Shown in pieces: positions 26,920 through 36,385 of a stretch of 64,000 bases of DNA. This DNA is from JAQVIJ01 sp041287365. Lineage in GTDB: Bacteria; Desulfobacterota; Dissulfuribacteria; Dissulfuribacterales; DYLC01. How positions within the stretch are numbered: position 1 is the stretch's first letter; each line of letters begins with the position of its first letter. Location of the stretch: assembly GCA_041287365.1 (NCBI GenBank), contig JBEULL010000017.1, positions 186,001 through 250,000 on the forward strand. The letters run 5' to 3'. The position numbers were made by a program, and so were the translations under genes. The notes beneath the pieces were generated by a model that saw only the letters and a program-made list of their open reading frames with translations, was not told the origin of the DNA and did not search any database.

Positions 26920-28335
26920 ATGATTCGGCCTCGTGTCTTGGTAGTGGATGATGATGCAAACATGTGCGAGATGCTGCGCCGTGTGCTTTCGCGCAAGTGC
27001 AATGCCGAAGTGGATACCTCCACCTCCGGCACGGATGTCCTAACGTTGCTCAAAACCAAAGAATATCATGTGGTTGTTACAGATATTCGTATGCCGGTAA
27101 TGACCGGCATGGAACTCCTGCATCATACCCTGCAATTGGATCCTGATATCTCTGTAATCATAATGACTGGCTATGGCACAGTGGAACTGGCTGTGGCTGC
27201 CATAAAGGAAGGGGCTTATGATTTCTTGCAGAAACCCTTCGACAACGACCAAATCGTCAGAACCGTGCAGCGAGCGGCGGAGCGCACTGCCCTTCGCAGG
27301 GAAAACAGACGGCTTCAGGGTTCCGTCTCCATTGAGACTGGATTTTGCGGATTCGTGGGCAAGAGTCAGGCCATGCAGCGGGTGTATGACCTAATCTCTC
27401 GTGTGGCGGACACAGACGTGACCGTGCTCATTCGAGGTGAGAGCGGTACGGGGAAGGAGGTCGCTGCCCGCTGTCTGCACAGCCTGAGCAGCCGGGGGGA
27501 AAGGGAATTAGTGGCCGTCAATTGTCCTGCCTTGCCTGAAAATATCCTGGAGAGCGAGCTGTTCGGTTATTTGAAAGGGGCGTTTACCGGCGCTGTAAAG
27601 GATAAAAAGGGGCTTTTTATAGAGGCGGACGGCTCCACCATACTTTTGGATGAAATAGGCGATCTGCCGCTGCACCTTCAGACCAAGCTGCTGCGCGTGC
27701 TTCAGGAAAAAGAGGTGCGGCCATTAGGGGGCAGTCAAAGCGTCAAGGTGGATGTGCGAGTGCTGGCCTCCACCAATCAGAACCTGGAGGCCAAGATCGC
27801 CGCTGGTCTATTTAGGGAAGACCTGTTCTATCGACTCAATGTGGTCACTCTGACCATGCCGTCTTTGAGTAGCATACCGGATGATATACCTGTTTTGGCC
27901 GAGTTTTTTTTGAATAAATTCAATGCAGAGTACGGCCAGAATAAGAGTTTGAGTCAGGAAGCTGTGGCATGTCTGATTCGCAGGCCGTGGAAGGGAAATG
28001 TGCGCGAACTGCAAAATGTGATAAAGCGTGGAGTGCTTTTGAGCCCTAGCGGCGTCATTCAGCCTGAAGATCTGATAGAATCTGCTCATGAGCAGGAACA
28101 GGAAGAAATGGGTTTGAAGCTGAGCTGGGAATGTCTGGAAAAACTGCCTTACGGTAAGGCCAAGGAAGAGGTGGTGGCCCGTTTTTCTCGTTCCTATCTT
28201 GGAAACGCCCTTAAAAGGCATGGCGGCAATGTGAGCGCAGCATCCGCATTTAGCGGCATAGAAAGGCAGGCATTTCAGCGTCTGATGCGCAGATACGCCA
28301 TAAAATCGGCTGATTTTCGCGCAAAAGAGGAGTAA
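26920..28335 (+). CDS. NtrC-family sigma-54-dependent response regulator
   Basis: 471 residues. Complete receiver (VLVVDDDANM, acceptor Asp in VVTDIRMPVMTG, Lys in LQKPF), AAA+ domain with Walker A GESGTGKE, intact GAFTGA, Walker B GSTILLDEIGDL, then a Fis-type helix-turn-helix (GGNVSAASAFSGIERQAFQR). It should activate sigma-54 promoters when phosphorylated. No histidine kinase is adjacent; the orphan kinase at 51832-53226 is one possible partner but there is no direct evidence. Direct repeats TATGCAAA lie just upstream (26881 and 26893). Confidence 0.93.
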   Translation: MIRPRVLVVDDDANMCEMLRRVLSRKCNAEVDTSTSGTDVLTLLKTKEYHVVVTDIRMPVMTGMELLHHTLQLDPDISVIIMTGYGTVELAVAAIKEGAYDFLQKPFDNDQIVRTVQRAAERTALRRENRRLQGSVSIETGFCGFVGKSQAMQRVYDLISRVADTDVTVLIRGESGTGKEVAARCLHSLSSRGERELVAVNCPALPENILESELFGYLKGAFTGAVKDKKGLFIEADGSTILLDEIGDLPLHLQTKLLRVLQEKEVRPLGGSQSVKVDVRVLASTNQNLEAKIAAGLFREDLFYRLNVVTLTMPSLSSIPDDIPVLAEFFLNKFNAEYGQNKSLSQEAVACLIRRPWKGNVRELQNVIKRGVLLSPSGVIQPEDLIESAHEQEQEEMGLKLSWECLEKLPYGKAKEEVVARFSRSYLGNALKRHGGNVSAASAFSGIERQAFQRLMRRYAIKSADFRAKEE

Positions 28336-28339
28336 AGGT

Positions 28340-29941
28340 TTAGGTCAGGTCTTTCATCAGACCCCTGAGGTATGCTGCATAGTCCTCGGGATAGTGTCCG
28401 GTGATCCATCGTTCCTGCCGTTCGCTGAAGGCCCCCGGAGAATCCGGGTGTCTGGGTAGAAAACAATAGAATAACAACTGCCCGTTTTTTCGATCAAAAC
28501 GCCTGGAAACCTCGTAGGCCGTGTTCATCTTTACTCCCATTCTAGAAAATGCCTTCATCACCGAATAGATAGCCTTGTTTAGGCTTTCTCTGGCAGTTTC
28601 GTTCAGTTCCAGAATATTGCCGGCTGTCTTGGCCATGATCTGTACCTCGCCTTGAGAACGTTGGGCCTTGGGCACATGGGTCATGATATGTTCGTCTTCA
28701 TAAAGAATAAGGCTTGCCGGCCTGTCTTGTCTGCCGTCCATGCGCCTGTTGCATTGAATGGCCTTGAGATAGGCGGAAAAGAATGGGACTGCGTGCTGTT
28801 TCTCATACTCCTGAATAAAGGCGCTTACCTGGTCACCGACCACATATGACGGCATGGTCCGGCCGTCAATGCATTTAACAGAGGCGGGGGCCATGGCGAA
28901 CTGGTGGTGTATCTGCTGGTGAGAGGCATTCATGCGAAAACCTGAGGGAGAGTAGTCGAAACCGTAGTTCCATCCCCAGATGGTGGAGGTATTGGTTGGG
29001 ATTGCGCCTTGCTCGATGCGCTCGAGCACAGCTATTCGCAGGTCTTCAAGTGAGCCTTTGCAGGAGATGCCCAGTTCCTGAGCAAGCTGCGTGTAAATGC
29101 GTTGGTAATACAGGTTGCGCAGTCCCTGCATGTCCTGCCAGGTCAGGTCGTTGAGGGAATACCGAACGCTATCCTGAGCCATATTGGAGGCATAGTGACC
29201 GCCTGGAATATAACTATTGGCCCGCAGATACTCCCATACATGGGTGTTGCCTATGGGACCGTATTCGCCCACGATGGGATTGGCGCCTTGAATGCCGGGT
29301 TTGAGCGCCATGGCGAGCTTGTATTCATTTGGGAGACCTGGATTGTTCACTACTATTTCAAAGAGCTCCCTGTCCGTTATGTAAGGCCGTTTTCTTCCAT
29401 TTTCATCCTGGGTGAATGCAAGCCCCACAGGCCTGTTGCCCTGTAAGATCAATTCACAGCTGATGGTGGCTATAAAGGCCAGTATCTCTGCATCCCTTGC
29501 ATTTTGGGCAAGATTCAGCCACACATGCCGAGGCAGATAGGATTTGATGTGAGTTGTATCGCAGGATCGAATGAGTTCCTTTAGATGGCTGTAAAATCCT
29601 GAGTCTTCATTTGAATTTTCAGACGCCGTTGAGGAGGGTGGAAGGAAACTGAAGTCAGGGGACTGTGCCGTGAGGTCGGCTGGTGTCTTCAGAATATACG
29701 TGGCCCCCCAGAACGGAAAGGGATTGGATATTTCGAAGACCTCTTCGGCGTGCTGGAATTTCAGGTCTGTTTGAGGAAAATTGACATAATTCTCCACAGG
29801 CAGACCGTCTAGAGTTCCCAGCACCTGTATCTCGGTGGTATTTCGCAGGTTTTTGACCGAGAAACAGGGCTGATGCAGCCCCACTAGAAATACACCTTCG
29901 GGTGATATACAGGTTCTCGGCTGAATTGAGGGCGAGCTCAT
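28340..29941 (-). CDS. GalT/HIT-superfamily-like protein of unknown function
   Basis: About 533 residues. A TTG 12 bases upstream (29953), nearer to AAGGA, is an alternative start. I do not recognise a named family. Residues about 350-375 contain a His-rich motif (ASHQQIHHQFAMAP) resembling the H-x-H-x-Q nucleotidyl site of galactose-1-phosphate uridylyltransferase and HIT proteins. A later segment (RSQGEVQIMAKTAGNILELN) resembles the second half-domain of GalT, with P-x-E-V-x-I and a following helical ELNETARESL stretch. It is the last gene of the leftward lepA - pilD - regulator series and is convergent with the NtrC-type gene, five bases away. A nucleotide phosphorylase or transferase is a guess. 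Confidence 0.5.
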   Translation of the reverse strand: MSSPSIQPRTCISPEGVFLVGLHQPCFSVKNLRNTTEIQVLGTLDGLPVENYVNFPQTDLKFQHAEEVFEISNPFPFWGATYILKTPADLTAQSPDFSFLPPSSTASENSNEDSGFYSHLKELIRSCDTTHIKSYLPRHVWLNLAQNARDAEILAFIATISCELILQGNRPVGLAFTQDENGRKRPYITDRELFEIVVNNPGLPNEYKLAMALKPGIQGANPIVGEYGPIGNTHVWEYLRANSYIPGGHYASNMAQDSVRYSLNDLTWQDMQGLRNLYYQRIYTQLAQELGISCKGSLEDLRIAVLERIEQGAIPTNTSTIWGWNYGFDYSPSGFRMNASHQQIHHQFAMAPASVKCIDGRTMPSYVVGDQVSAFIQEYEKQHAVPFFSAYLKAIQCNRRMDGRQDRPASLILYEDEHIMTHVPKAQRSQGEVQIMAKTAGNILELNETARESLNKAIYSVMKAFSRMGVKMNTAYEVSRRFDRKNGQLLFYCFLPRHPDSPGAFSERQERWITGHYPEDYAAYLRGLMKDLT

Positions 29942-29953
29942 GCGTTCTGGCAA

Positions 29954-30997
29954 TCAATTCGTTTCCTTGGAGATTTCCTTGGAATAGCTCGGCGTAAATA
30001 GACCATAATCCTTCATCTTATAGAGCAGGGCTGGCAAGCTGATCTCCAGAATGTGAGCGGCCTGTGTCTTGTTGCCGTTGGTTTTGACCAGGGCCCTTTG
30101 TATCAGTTCTTTTTCCAGTACCTTTGAGCGTTTTTTGATGGAGAGGTCACGATCATCGAATATCTCCGCCATGGCATCCTGAATGCCTTTGGGTTTCAAG
30201 TCTGCAAATATCTCCGGCATAATGGTGTCGCCTTCAGTCAGTGTGAGGGCCCGTTCGATGGTGCTTTCCAACTCCATTATGTTGCCGGGCCAGTCATATT
30301 GTTGAAGCAATGCCATGGCATCCGGATGTATAGTCTTTATCTTGGTGCCGAGCCTGGCATTGTGCTTGGCGAGAAACATATTTGCGAGGGATGGAATGTC
30401 TTCTATTCTCTGACGAAGCGGCGGCATGGCCACCGACACTACATTGATCTTGTAGAAGAGCTCCTCCAGAAATTTACCGGCCCTCACTTCTGTGGAGACA
30501 TCTTTGGAATTGGCGAAAATGAAGCGTACATTGAATGGTGTGGGGGTGTGGCTGCCTATGGGCGTGAATTTTTCGTCCTGAATGATCTTGAGGAGTTTGA
30601 GCTGTAATGAGAGCGGCATCTGACATATCTCGTCCAGAAAGAAGGTACCGCCTTCTGCATCCAGGAGCAGCCCTTTCTGTGGTTTCAACCCTTCATCATC
30701 CCGAATGACGCATCCGGCTATGGCGCAGCACATCTCTTTTTCCGTGAGGCTGTTGCAATTGAGATACAAAAACGGCTTGGAGCTGCGGTTGCTGTTTGCA
30801 TGAATGGTCTTTGCCAGAAATCCCTTGCCCGTACCTGGTTCACCGGTAATGAGAATGGTGGTTTTGTAGTCCTTTACTTTTTGGGCTATGTGTAGAATTT
30901 CCGCCATGCGAGGGCTGTCTCCGATGATTTTATCGAAGGAATAGATGTCCTTGGTAAGCTCTGGGTCCAGATCGAGGATTAATGCATTTTCTTTCAT
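29954..30997 (-). CDS. Sigma-54-activator-like AAA+ regulator lacking the GAFTGA loop
   Basis: 347 residues from ATG 30997 (AAGGGA seven bases upstream). No receiver. The AAA+ domain has Walker A GEPGTGKG, Walker B GGTFFLDEICQM and the late ELFYKINVVS segment. Where activators have ESELFGHEKGAFTGA this protein reads LTEKEMCCAIAGCVIRDDEG, so the sigma-54 contact loop is gone. A C-terminal Fis-like helix-turn-helix is kept (NGNKTQAAHILEISLPALLY). It probably binds DNA but cannot remodel sigma-54 holoenzyme in the usual way, like TyrR-type proteins. It lies between pilD and the GalT/HIT-like gene. Confidence 0.8.
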   Translation of the reverse strand: MKENALILDLDPELTKDIYSFDKIIGDSPRMAEILHIAQKVKDYKTTILITGEPGTGKGFLAKTIHANSNRSSKPFLYLNCNSLTEKEMCCAIAGCVIRDDEGLKPQKGLLLDAEGGTFFLDEICQMPLSLQLKLLKIIQDEKFTPIGSHTPTPFNVRFIFANSKDVSTEVRAGKFLEELFYKINVVSVAMPPLRQRIEDIPSLANMFLAKHNARLGTKIKTIHPDAMALLQQYDWPGNIMELESTIERALTLTEGDTIMPEIFADLKPKGIQDAMAEIFDDRDLSIKKRSKVLEKELIQRALVKTNGNKTQAAHILEISLPALLYKMKDYGLFTPSYSKEISKETN

Positions 30998-31048
30998 AAT
31001 GTATTCCCTTGAAAATAATAAGAAGAATGAAAATAACTCCTTTGAAAT

Positions 31049-31063
31049 TAGCATATTATGCTA
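31049..31063. promoter_or_regulatory. Short perfect palindrome before the AAA+ regulator
   Basis: TAGCATA-T-TATGCTA, seven-base arms, centred about 59 bases upstream of the regulator start and covering the pilD stop codon. It could be an operator for the regulator itself; nothing else supports this. Confidence 0.3.
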
Positions 31064-31847
31064 TAAATAAATTAATATACCACGCTATTATAATTTGTCC
31101 ATAAAAAAGATAGCAGATTGCCGCCCCTGCCAGAAACGGCCCGTAGGGTATTTGGGCGTTTTTATCGTTGCTGTAAATCCTTGTATAGATCAGACCGACT
31201 ACCGCACCCACAAAGGCGCTCACAAATATCACGAAGAGAACGGCCTGCCAGCCCAGAAACGCACCGATCATGGCGAGGAGCTTGATATCACCTCCGCCCA
31301 TGCCCTCTTTTTTTGTTATAAGACAAAAAATGAAAGCCACTGCATAGAATAGGCCTCCTCCCAGCAGAATGCCCATGAGTGACTGCTCCCAGTCCATGTG
31401 ATTCGAGATAAAGGAGACCGCAAAACCCATTGCGATGCCTGGAAGCGAGATAATGTCCGGAATGATCATGTGATCGAGATCGATGAACGTGATGACCAGC
31501 ATTGCGGCGCAAAAGACGAGATAGATGAGAAAATCTATTTGAAATGGGAATTTCTGCCAGACCGCAACGGCCAGAATGCCCATGAGCAGCTCCACGAATG
31601 GATAGCGAATGGAAATGGGCCGATTACAGGCGCTGCACCTGGCCCGTAGCAATATGAAGCTCAGAATCGGAATGTTTTCGAACCAGCGGATTGCATGCCC
31701 GCAGGCAGGGCACGCCGAGCCAGGAGTGACGATGGAACGGCCCAGAGGAAGCCTGTATATACAGACGTTCAGAAAACTTCCGATGGCTGCGCCCAAAAGG
31801 AAAACGGCCGCTGAAACGAGTGCGGTAGGCATATCCGTTATGCTCAT
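31056..31847 (-). CDS. pilD: Prepilin peptidase / N-methyltransferase PilD
   Basis: 263 residues from ATG 31847, which has a strong GGAGGGG upstream; the longer frame would run into lepA. The N-terminal cytoplasmic domain has the two zinc CxxC pairs (CPACGHAIRW and CSACNRP) used for N-methylation, followed by about seven membrane helices. The two catalytic aspartates are in ITFIDLDHMIIPD and GMGGGDIKLLAMIG. It processes type IV prepilins and type II pseudopilins at the inner membrane. It follows lepA by 11 bases. Confidence 0.95.
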   Translation of the reverse strand: MSITDMPTALVSAAVFLLGAAIGSFLNVCIYRLPLGRSIVTPGSACPACGHAIRWFENIPILSFILLRARCSACNRPISIRYPFVELLMGILAVAVWQKFPFQIDFLIYLVFCAAMLVITFIDLDHMIIPDIISLPGIAMGFAVSFISNHMDWEQSLMGILLGGGLFYAVAFIFCLITKKEGMGGGDIKLLAMIGAFLGWQAVLFVIFVSAFVGAVVGLIYTRIYSNDKNAQIPYGPFLAGAAICYLFYGQIIIAWYINLFIA

Positions 31848-31858
31848 AAGCCCCTCCT

Positions 31859-33655
31859 TTATGTCTTCAGGATGCTCAGAAAGGCCTCCTGAGGTATTTC
31901 CACCTGGCCTACCTGCTTCATGCGTTTCTTGCCTTCTTTTTGTTTTTCGAGGAGTTTGCGTTTGCGTGTGATGTCGCCGCCATAGCACTTGGCCGTGACA
32001 TCCTTGCGTAGAGGCGCCACTCGTTCCTTGGCTATTATTTTGTTTCCTACCGCGGCCTGAATCACCACTTCGAAGAGTTGGCGCGGTATCTCTTTTTGAA
32101 GCTTTTCCACGATCTCCCTGCCTCGATAGTATGCCTTGTCTGCATGAACGATGACCGACAGGGCATCCACAGGCTGTTTGTTGATGAGGATGTCCATCTT
32201 GAGCAGTTTTGCCGGTTTGTAGTCCTGAAAGTCATAGTCGATGGAGGCATAACCGCGTGTCACCGATTTTAGGCGATCATAAAAATCCAGTACGATTTCG
32301 TTGAAAGGCAATTCGTATGTCAGAATGGCTCTTGTCTCGGAAATAAACCGCATATCCTGCTGTATGCCGCGTTTTTCTTCGCACAGAGCCATGACGGCAC
32401 CGATATATTCTCGCGGTAGATATATCTCCATACGTACGAATGGTTCAGCAATATACTCAATTTGGTCAATCTTGGGCATCTGGGCTGGATTGTGTATCTG
32501 TAGCACATCTCCGCTTTTCAATTTGATTTCATAGGAGACGGCAGGGGCAGTGCTTATGAGAGAGAGTCCGTATTCCCGCTCCAGGCGTTCCTTGACGATT
32601 TCCATATGCAGGAGTCCGAGAAAACCGCAGCGAAAGCCGAAACCAAGTGCTGCGGATGTCTCCGGTTCATATGAAAATGCAGGGTCATTGAGCCAGAGTT
32701 TTTCAACCGCCTCTTTCAACTGGTCATATTGGGCTGGATCTACTGGATAAAGGCCGCTGAAGACCATGGCTTTGACCGGTTTGAAACCTGGCAGAGGGGT
32801 TGTAGCGGGCCGTTTTTGTTCCGTTATGGTATCGCCTATCTTGGTGTCACGTACCTGTTTTATGCCAGCTGTGATGAAACCCACCTCGCCACATTTCAAC
32901 TCCTCTACGTATTGCGGCCAAGGCGTGAATAAACCGATCTTGTCAATCTCATAGCTTTGACCGCTGGACATCATGAGAATGCGCATGCCTAGCGTCAGTT
33001 TTCCGTCCATGATGCGCACCATCACCACAGTGCCTTGGTATGGGTCGAACCATGAGTCGAAGATAAGGGCGCGAAGCTCGGCATTGGAGTTGTCTTTGGG
33101 GGGAGGAATGCGTTGCACGATGGTCTCCAATATTTCAGGCACACCCATTCCTGTCTTTGCGCTTGCGCTTATGGCATCGTATGCATCTATACCTATGGTT
33201 TCTTCGATTTCCTTTTTGACTCGTTGGGGGTCGGCGCTGGGCAGATCTATTTTGTTCAGCACAGGAATGAGTTCCAGATTGTTTTCTATGGCGAGATACA
33301 CATTCGCAAGGGTTTGAGCCTCGACGCCCTGGCTGGCATCCACTACGAGAATTGCGCCCTCACATGCGGCCAGACTGCGAGACACCTCATAAGAGAAGTC
33401 TACGTGGCCTGGCGTGTCGATAAGATTCAATAGATAGGTTTCTCCATCCTTTGCTTTGTAATTCAGCCGGACGGTCTGCGCCTTGATGGTGATTCCGCGT
33501 TCTCTCTCTATGTCCATCTTGTCGAGGAATTGTGACTTCATCTCTCTGCTCGATACTGCGCCTGTTATCTCCAGAATGCGGTCTGCCAGTGTGGATTTGC
33601 CGTGGTCTATATGGGCTATTATGCAGAAATTACGTATTCTGCTCGTCTGGTTCAT
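31859..33655 (-). CDS. lepA: Elongation factor 4 (LepA)
   Basis: 598 residues, typical. G domain with IAHIDHGKST (G1), DTPGHVDF (G3) and NKIDLP (G4). The LepA-specific C-terminal domain starts near residue 490 (TAKCYGGDITRKRKLLEKQK). A ribosomal GTPase that acts on stalled or initiating ribosomes. First gene of a leftward group with pilD; its upstream gap is shared with divergent pilM. Confidence 0.97.
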   Translation of the reverse strand: MNQTSRIRNFCIIAHIDHGKSTLADRILEITGAVSSREMKSQFLDKMDIERERGITIKAQTVRLNYKAKDGETYLLNLIDTPGHVDFSYEVSRSLAACEGAILVVDASQGVEAQTLANVYLAIENNLELIPVLNKIDLPSADPQRVKKEIEETIGIDAYDAISASAKTGMGVPEILETIVQRIPPPKDNSNAELRALIFDSWFDPYQGTVVMVRIMDGKLTLGMRILMMSSGQSYEIDKIGLFTPWPQYVEELKCGEVGFITAGIKQVRDTKIGDTITEQKRPATTPLPGFKPVKAMVFSGLYPVDPAQYDQLKEAVEKLWLNDPAFSYEPETSAALGFGFRCGFLGLLHMEIVKERLEREYGLSLISTAPAVSYEIKLKSGDVLQIHNPAQMPKIDQIEYIAEPFVRMEIYLPREYIGAVMALCEEKRGIQQDMRFISETRAILTYELPFNEIVLDFYDRLKSVTRGYASIDYDFQDYKPAKLLKMDILINKQPVDALSVIVHADKAYYRGREIVEKLQKEIPRQLFEVVIQAAVGNKIIAKERVAPLRKDVTAKCYGGDITRKRKLLEKQKEGKKRMKQVGQVEIPQEAFLSILKT

Positions 33656-33773
33656 TTATTCCTCCGATAATTTTTGAGTGACTTGACATGGATTGTTATT
33701 TTTTTGTTGATTTTTAATTTTACTTCATGCTATTATTTGCAGAAATATTATATTGAAAATTATAATAAACAAG

Positions 33774-33799
33774 TTATAAAGATAAATTATAAAGATAAA
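33774..33799. repeat. Two tandem copies of a 13-base AT-rich unit
   Basis: TTATAAAGATAAA occurs twice in direct succession (33774-33786, 33787-33799) in the very AT-rich 220-base gap between divergent lepA and pilM. It is probably part of the pilM promoter region; a TTGACA at 33683 has no matching -10. Confidence 0.6.
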
Positions 33800-33875
33800 A
33801 TAGTCACAAAAACACAAATAATAACTCAATAGAGCGGCGCCAAATTTTAACTGATGGCTTTATAAATCTAACGAT

Positions 33876-34979
33876 ATGATAAAAAAACTCTTCGGTGGCA
33901 TGCAATGGACGGAACAGCCGACCATAGGCTTGGATATAGGCTCTTATGCTGTAAAGATGGTGGAGTTGTCTGGTTCTCCTGCCAGAGTGCCCGGCAGCCA
34001 GCCTCATAATCAAACCCTCCGAAGAATAGGCATGGCTCGTGTGCCGGCAGGGGTAATCTCCGAGGGCTCCATCAAGGAATACAACATATTGCTTGATATC
34101 ATATCATCATTGCTGTCCAATCTCCAGCCCAAAAATAAAAAGGTCACCTCGTCCATTTCAGGCTATTCAGTGATCGTTAAAAAAATTACGCTTGGTTACA
34201 AGACAGAAAAGGAAATTGAAGACAACCTGGCCTTGGAGGCTGAGAATTATATCCCGTTCGATATTCAGGATGTCTTTATGGATTTTCATATGCTTAAAGA
34301 GGGCGCTACGGACAAGACCACGGATATTTTTCTGGCGGCCGCCAAAAAAGATATCGTAAATCTGTATGCCAACCTCATTCAAGATCTCGGTTTTACGCCA
34401 TCCATTATAGATGTTGATACCTTTGCCTTGAACAACTCATTAGAGATGGCGGTTGCCGATAAACCGGATGCATTGAATGCTATTGGTATCATAGACATGG
34501 GTGCGACCAAGTCTAATCTCGTGATATCCGTTGCGGGTGAGCCGGTTTTCATGCGGGATATGGCCATAGGCGGTAATCAGCTGACAGAAGCCATAGCCGA
34601 GTCCACCGGCATGAGTTTCGACGATGCCGAACGGACCAAGCTCATAGGCACGACAGACTCGAGTCTTGCCGGCGAGATATCATTGGTGTGTATGGATGTT
34701 TGTCAGGTGTGGTCGGAAGAGATTCGAAAGGCATTGGAATTTTATCAGGCCAACACCACCTCCAGCCAGGGTCTGAAAAAATTATTCCTGACCGGGGGTA
34801 CTGCCATGTTGGACGGTTTGATTCAAAAAATATCTGAAGCTGTGGGTATAGCGACCATGCTTTTTGATCCGTTTGAGGGTTTCGGGCTGGATAAGGGCAT
34901 CAATCCCCGCTACGTACAGCAGATCGGCCCCCAATTTGCGGTGGCGCTTGGGTTGGCCTTGAGGACGGTGCAAAAATAA
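33876..34979 (+). CDS. pilM: Type IV pilus assembly protein PilM
   Basis: 367 residues. Actin/FtsA-like ATPase fold: GLDIGSYAVKMVEL (phosphate 1), GIIDMGATKSNLVI (phosphate 2), LFLTGGTAMLDGL (adenosine). It sits on the cytoplasmic face and binds the N-terminal tail of PilN. An N-terminal MIKKLFGGM precedes the fold. The stop overlaps the pilN start by one base. First gene of a rightward pilus operon. Confidence 0.95.
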   Translation: MIKKLFGGMQWTEQPTIGLDIGSYAVKMVELSGSPARVPGSQPHNQTLRRIGMARVPAGVISEGSIKEYNILLDIISSLLSNLQPKNKKVTSSISGYSVIVKKITLGYKTEKEIEDNLALEAENYIPFDIQDVFMDFHMLKEGATDKTTDIFLAAAKKDIVNLYANLIQDLGFTPSIIDVDTFALNNSLEMAVADKPDALNAIGIIDMGATKSNLVISVAGEPVFMRDMAIGGNQLTEAIAESTGMSFDDAERTKLIGTTDSSLAGEISLVCMDVCQVWSEEIRKALEFYQANTTSSQGLKKLFLTGGTAMLDGLIQKISEAVGIATMLFDPFEGFGLDKGINPRYVQQIGPQFAVALGLALRTVQK

Positions 34980-35623
34980 TGATACGCATAAATCTGTTAC
35001 CGGTCAGAGAATGGCGTAAAAAAGAGGCGCTGCGGCAGCTGATATCCGTCTTTTTTCTGTCTTTTCTGCTCATTCTGGTGGCCTGTCTGGCAGTGGGTAT
35101 AACCCTGCAGACGAGAGTTTCCGCTGCCCGTGAAGCCCACGCCAAGCTGGAAGAGCGTAAAAAACAACTTGATTATGTGGAAAAGACCATCAAAGATTTG
35201 GATGCTAAGTCAAAAGAGATAGATAACAAATTCGCCACCATAGAAGACTTGCAGCGGGGCAGGACCCTCACCCTGGAGATATTGGATTATATATCCAGTG
35301 TCTTTCCTGGAGAGCGTATGTGGATTTCAAAGCTGGATTTGAAAGGGAACCGTCTGACCATGACCGGTTTCGCCCTTGACAATCATACGGTTGCGTTTTT
35401 TATGAGCAGACTTGAGCCTTTCAAGCTCTTCAAGGCAGTCACGCTGACCAGTATAGCCAAAAAGCCCTATGAAGGCCAGGAGATTAAAAACAAGGGCCAG
35501 AAGCAGAATGCCGATGTGCAGGAGTTGATGAATTTTGAAATTGCCGTGGACATTGAGGTCCCCAGGGAGCTCAAGCCGGCGTCAGGCGCCGCAAAACAGA
35601 CTAAACAGGGCAAAAAGATATGA
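34979..35623 (+). CDS. pilN: Type IV pilus assembly protein PilN
   Basis: 214 residues. It begins with the PilM-binding motif MIRINLLPVRE, followed by one membrane helix (about 20-45), a coiled coil (50-85) and a periplasmic ferredoxin-like domain (GERMWISKLDLKGNRLTMTG). It links PilM to PilO and the secretin. Overlaps pilM by one base and pilO by four. Confidence 0.95.
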   Translation: MIRINLLPVREWRKKEALRQLISVFFLSFLLILVACLAVGITLQTRVSAAREAHAKLEERKKQLDYVEKTIKDLDAKSKEIDNKFATIEDLQRGRTLTLEILDYISSVFPGERMWISKLDLKGNRLTMTGFALDNHTVAFFMSRLEPFKLFKAVTLTSIAKKPYEGQEIKNKGQKQNADVQELMNFEIAVDIEVPRELKPASGAAKQTKQGKKI

Positions 35624-36384
35624 ATATCGGCCTTTCATTGAATAAAATAAAGATACCGGCCAATCTATTTCAAACCCTCTATACCATGCCTTTGTGGCAG
35701 AAAGCGGCCATTTTTGGTGTCAGTCTGGCCTTGCCTGTTGTGCTTTTTGCAGTACTGTTCGTGTGGCCCTTGATGGAAGAGCTACAGGAAAAGCAAAATG
35801 CCATAGCCAAATTGCAGGGAGAGGTGGAGACTCTGGAGAAACGGGCGCAGCTCATTCCGGTGCTGCAGGAAGAAAACAGGGCCGCCAACGAGATATTGGC
35901 AGTGGCCATAAGATTACTTCCCGAGACACAGGATATCCCGTCAATTCTGGCCGAGTTGGCGACTCTGGGTAATGAAGCGCGTGTAACTGTGCTGAAGGTA
36001 AAGCCGGAGCAGGAGCAGAAGGACGTTTTTTATGCCACTATTCCCATTACATTGGAGCTTCAGGGCGGTTTTCATAATATTTTAGGTTTGTTGAATCGCA
36101 TAGCACGCATGAACCGCATAGTGCGTATAGCCGACATTCAGATGGATGGGGCCAAAAAGGTTCAGGATATCTTCAGTCAGACCGCCGAGGGGCGGGTAGA
36201 AAGTCAGTCTGGAGGGCAGGCAGCGGATTTCTCCAGTCCTGAAGGGGCGTCTGAGACGGCAAGCCTTTGGCAGATAAACGCCATATGCAATGCCATGACA
36301 TATCGTTTTCTCACTGAAGCGGAGATAAAGACTGAACAGGCCAAAAAGGCTGAAGAGGCTAAAAAAAAGGCAGGTAAGAAATAG
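35620..36384 (+). CDS. pilO: Type IV pilus assembly protein PilO
   Basis: 254 residues. Membrane helix at about 28-48, coiled coil (49-90, MEELQEKQNAIAKLQGEVET) and periplasmic domain with the family segment VTVLKVKPEQEQ and FYATIPITLELQGGFHNIL. The Lys/Ala/Glu-rich tail (EAEIKTEQAKKAEEAKKKA) is low complexity. It forms a heterodimer with PilN. Confidence 0.95.
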   Translation: MNIGLSLNKIKIPANLFQTLYTMPLWQKAAIFGVSLALPVVLFAVLFVWPLMEELQEKQNAIAKLQGEVETLEKRAQLIPVLQEENRAANEILAVAIRLLPETQDIPSILAELATLGNEARVTVLKVKPEQEQKDVFYATIPITLELQGGFHNILGLLNRIARMNRIVRIADIQMDGAKKVQDIFSQTAEGRVESQSGGQAADFSSPEGASETASLWQINAICNAMTYRFLTEAEIKTEQAKKAEEAKKKAGKK

Positions 36385-36385
36385 C

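Noticed and set aside
33683..33688. TTGACA as a pilM promoter
   Set aside because: No acceptable -10 hexamer lies at 16-18 bases; left unassigned.
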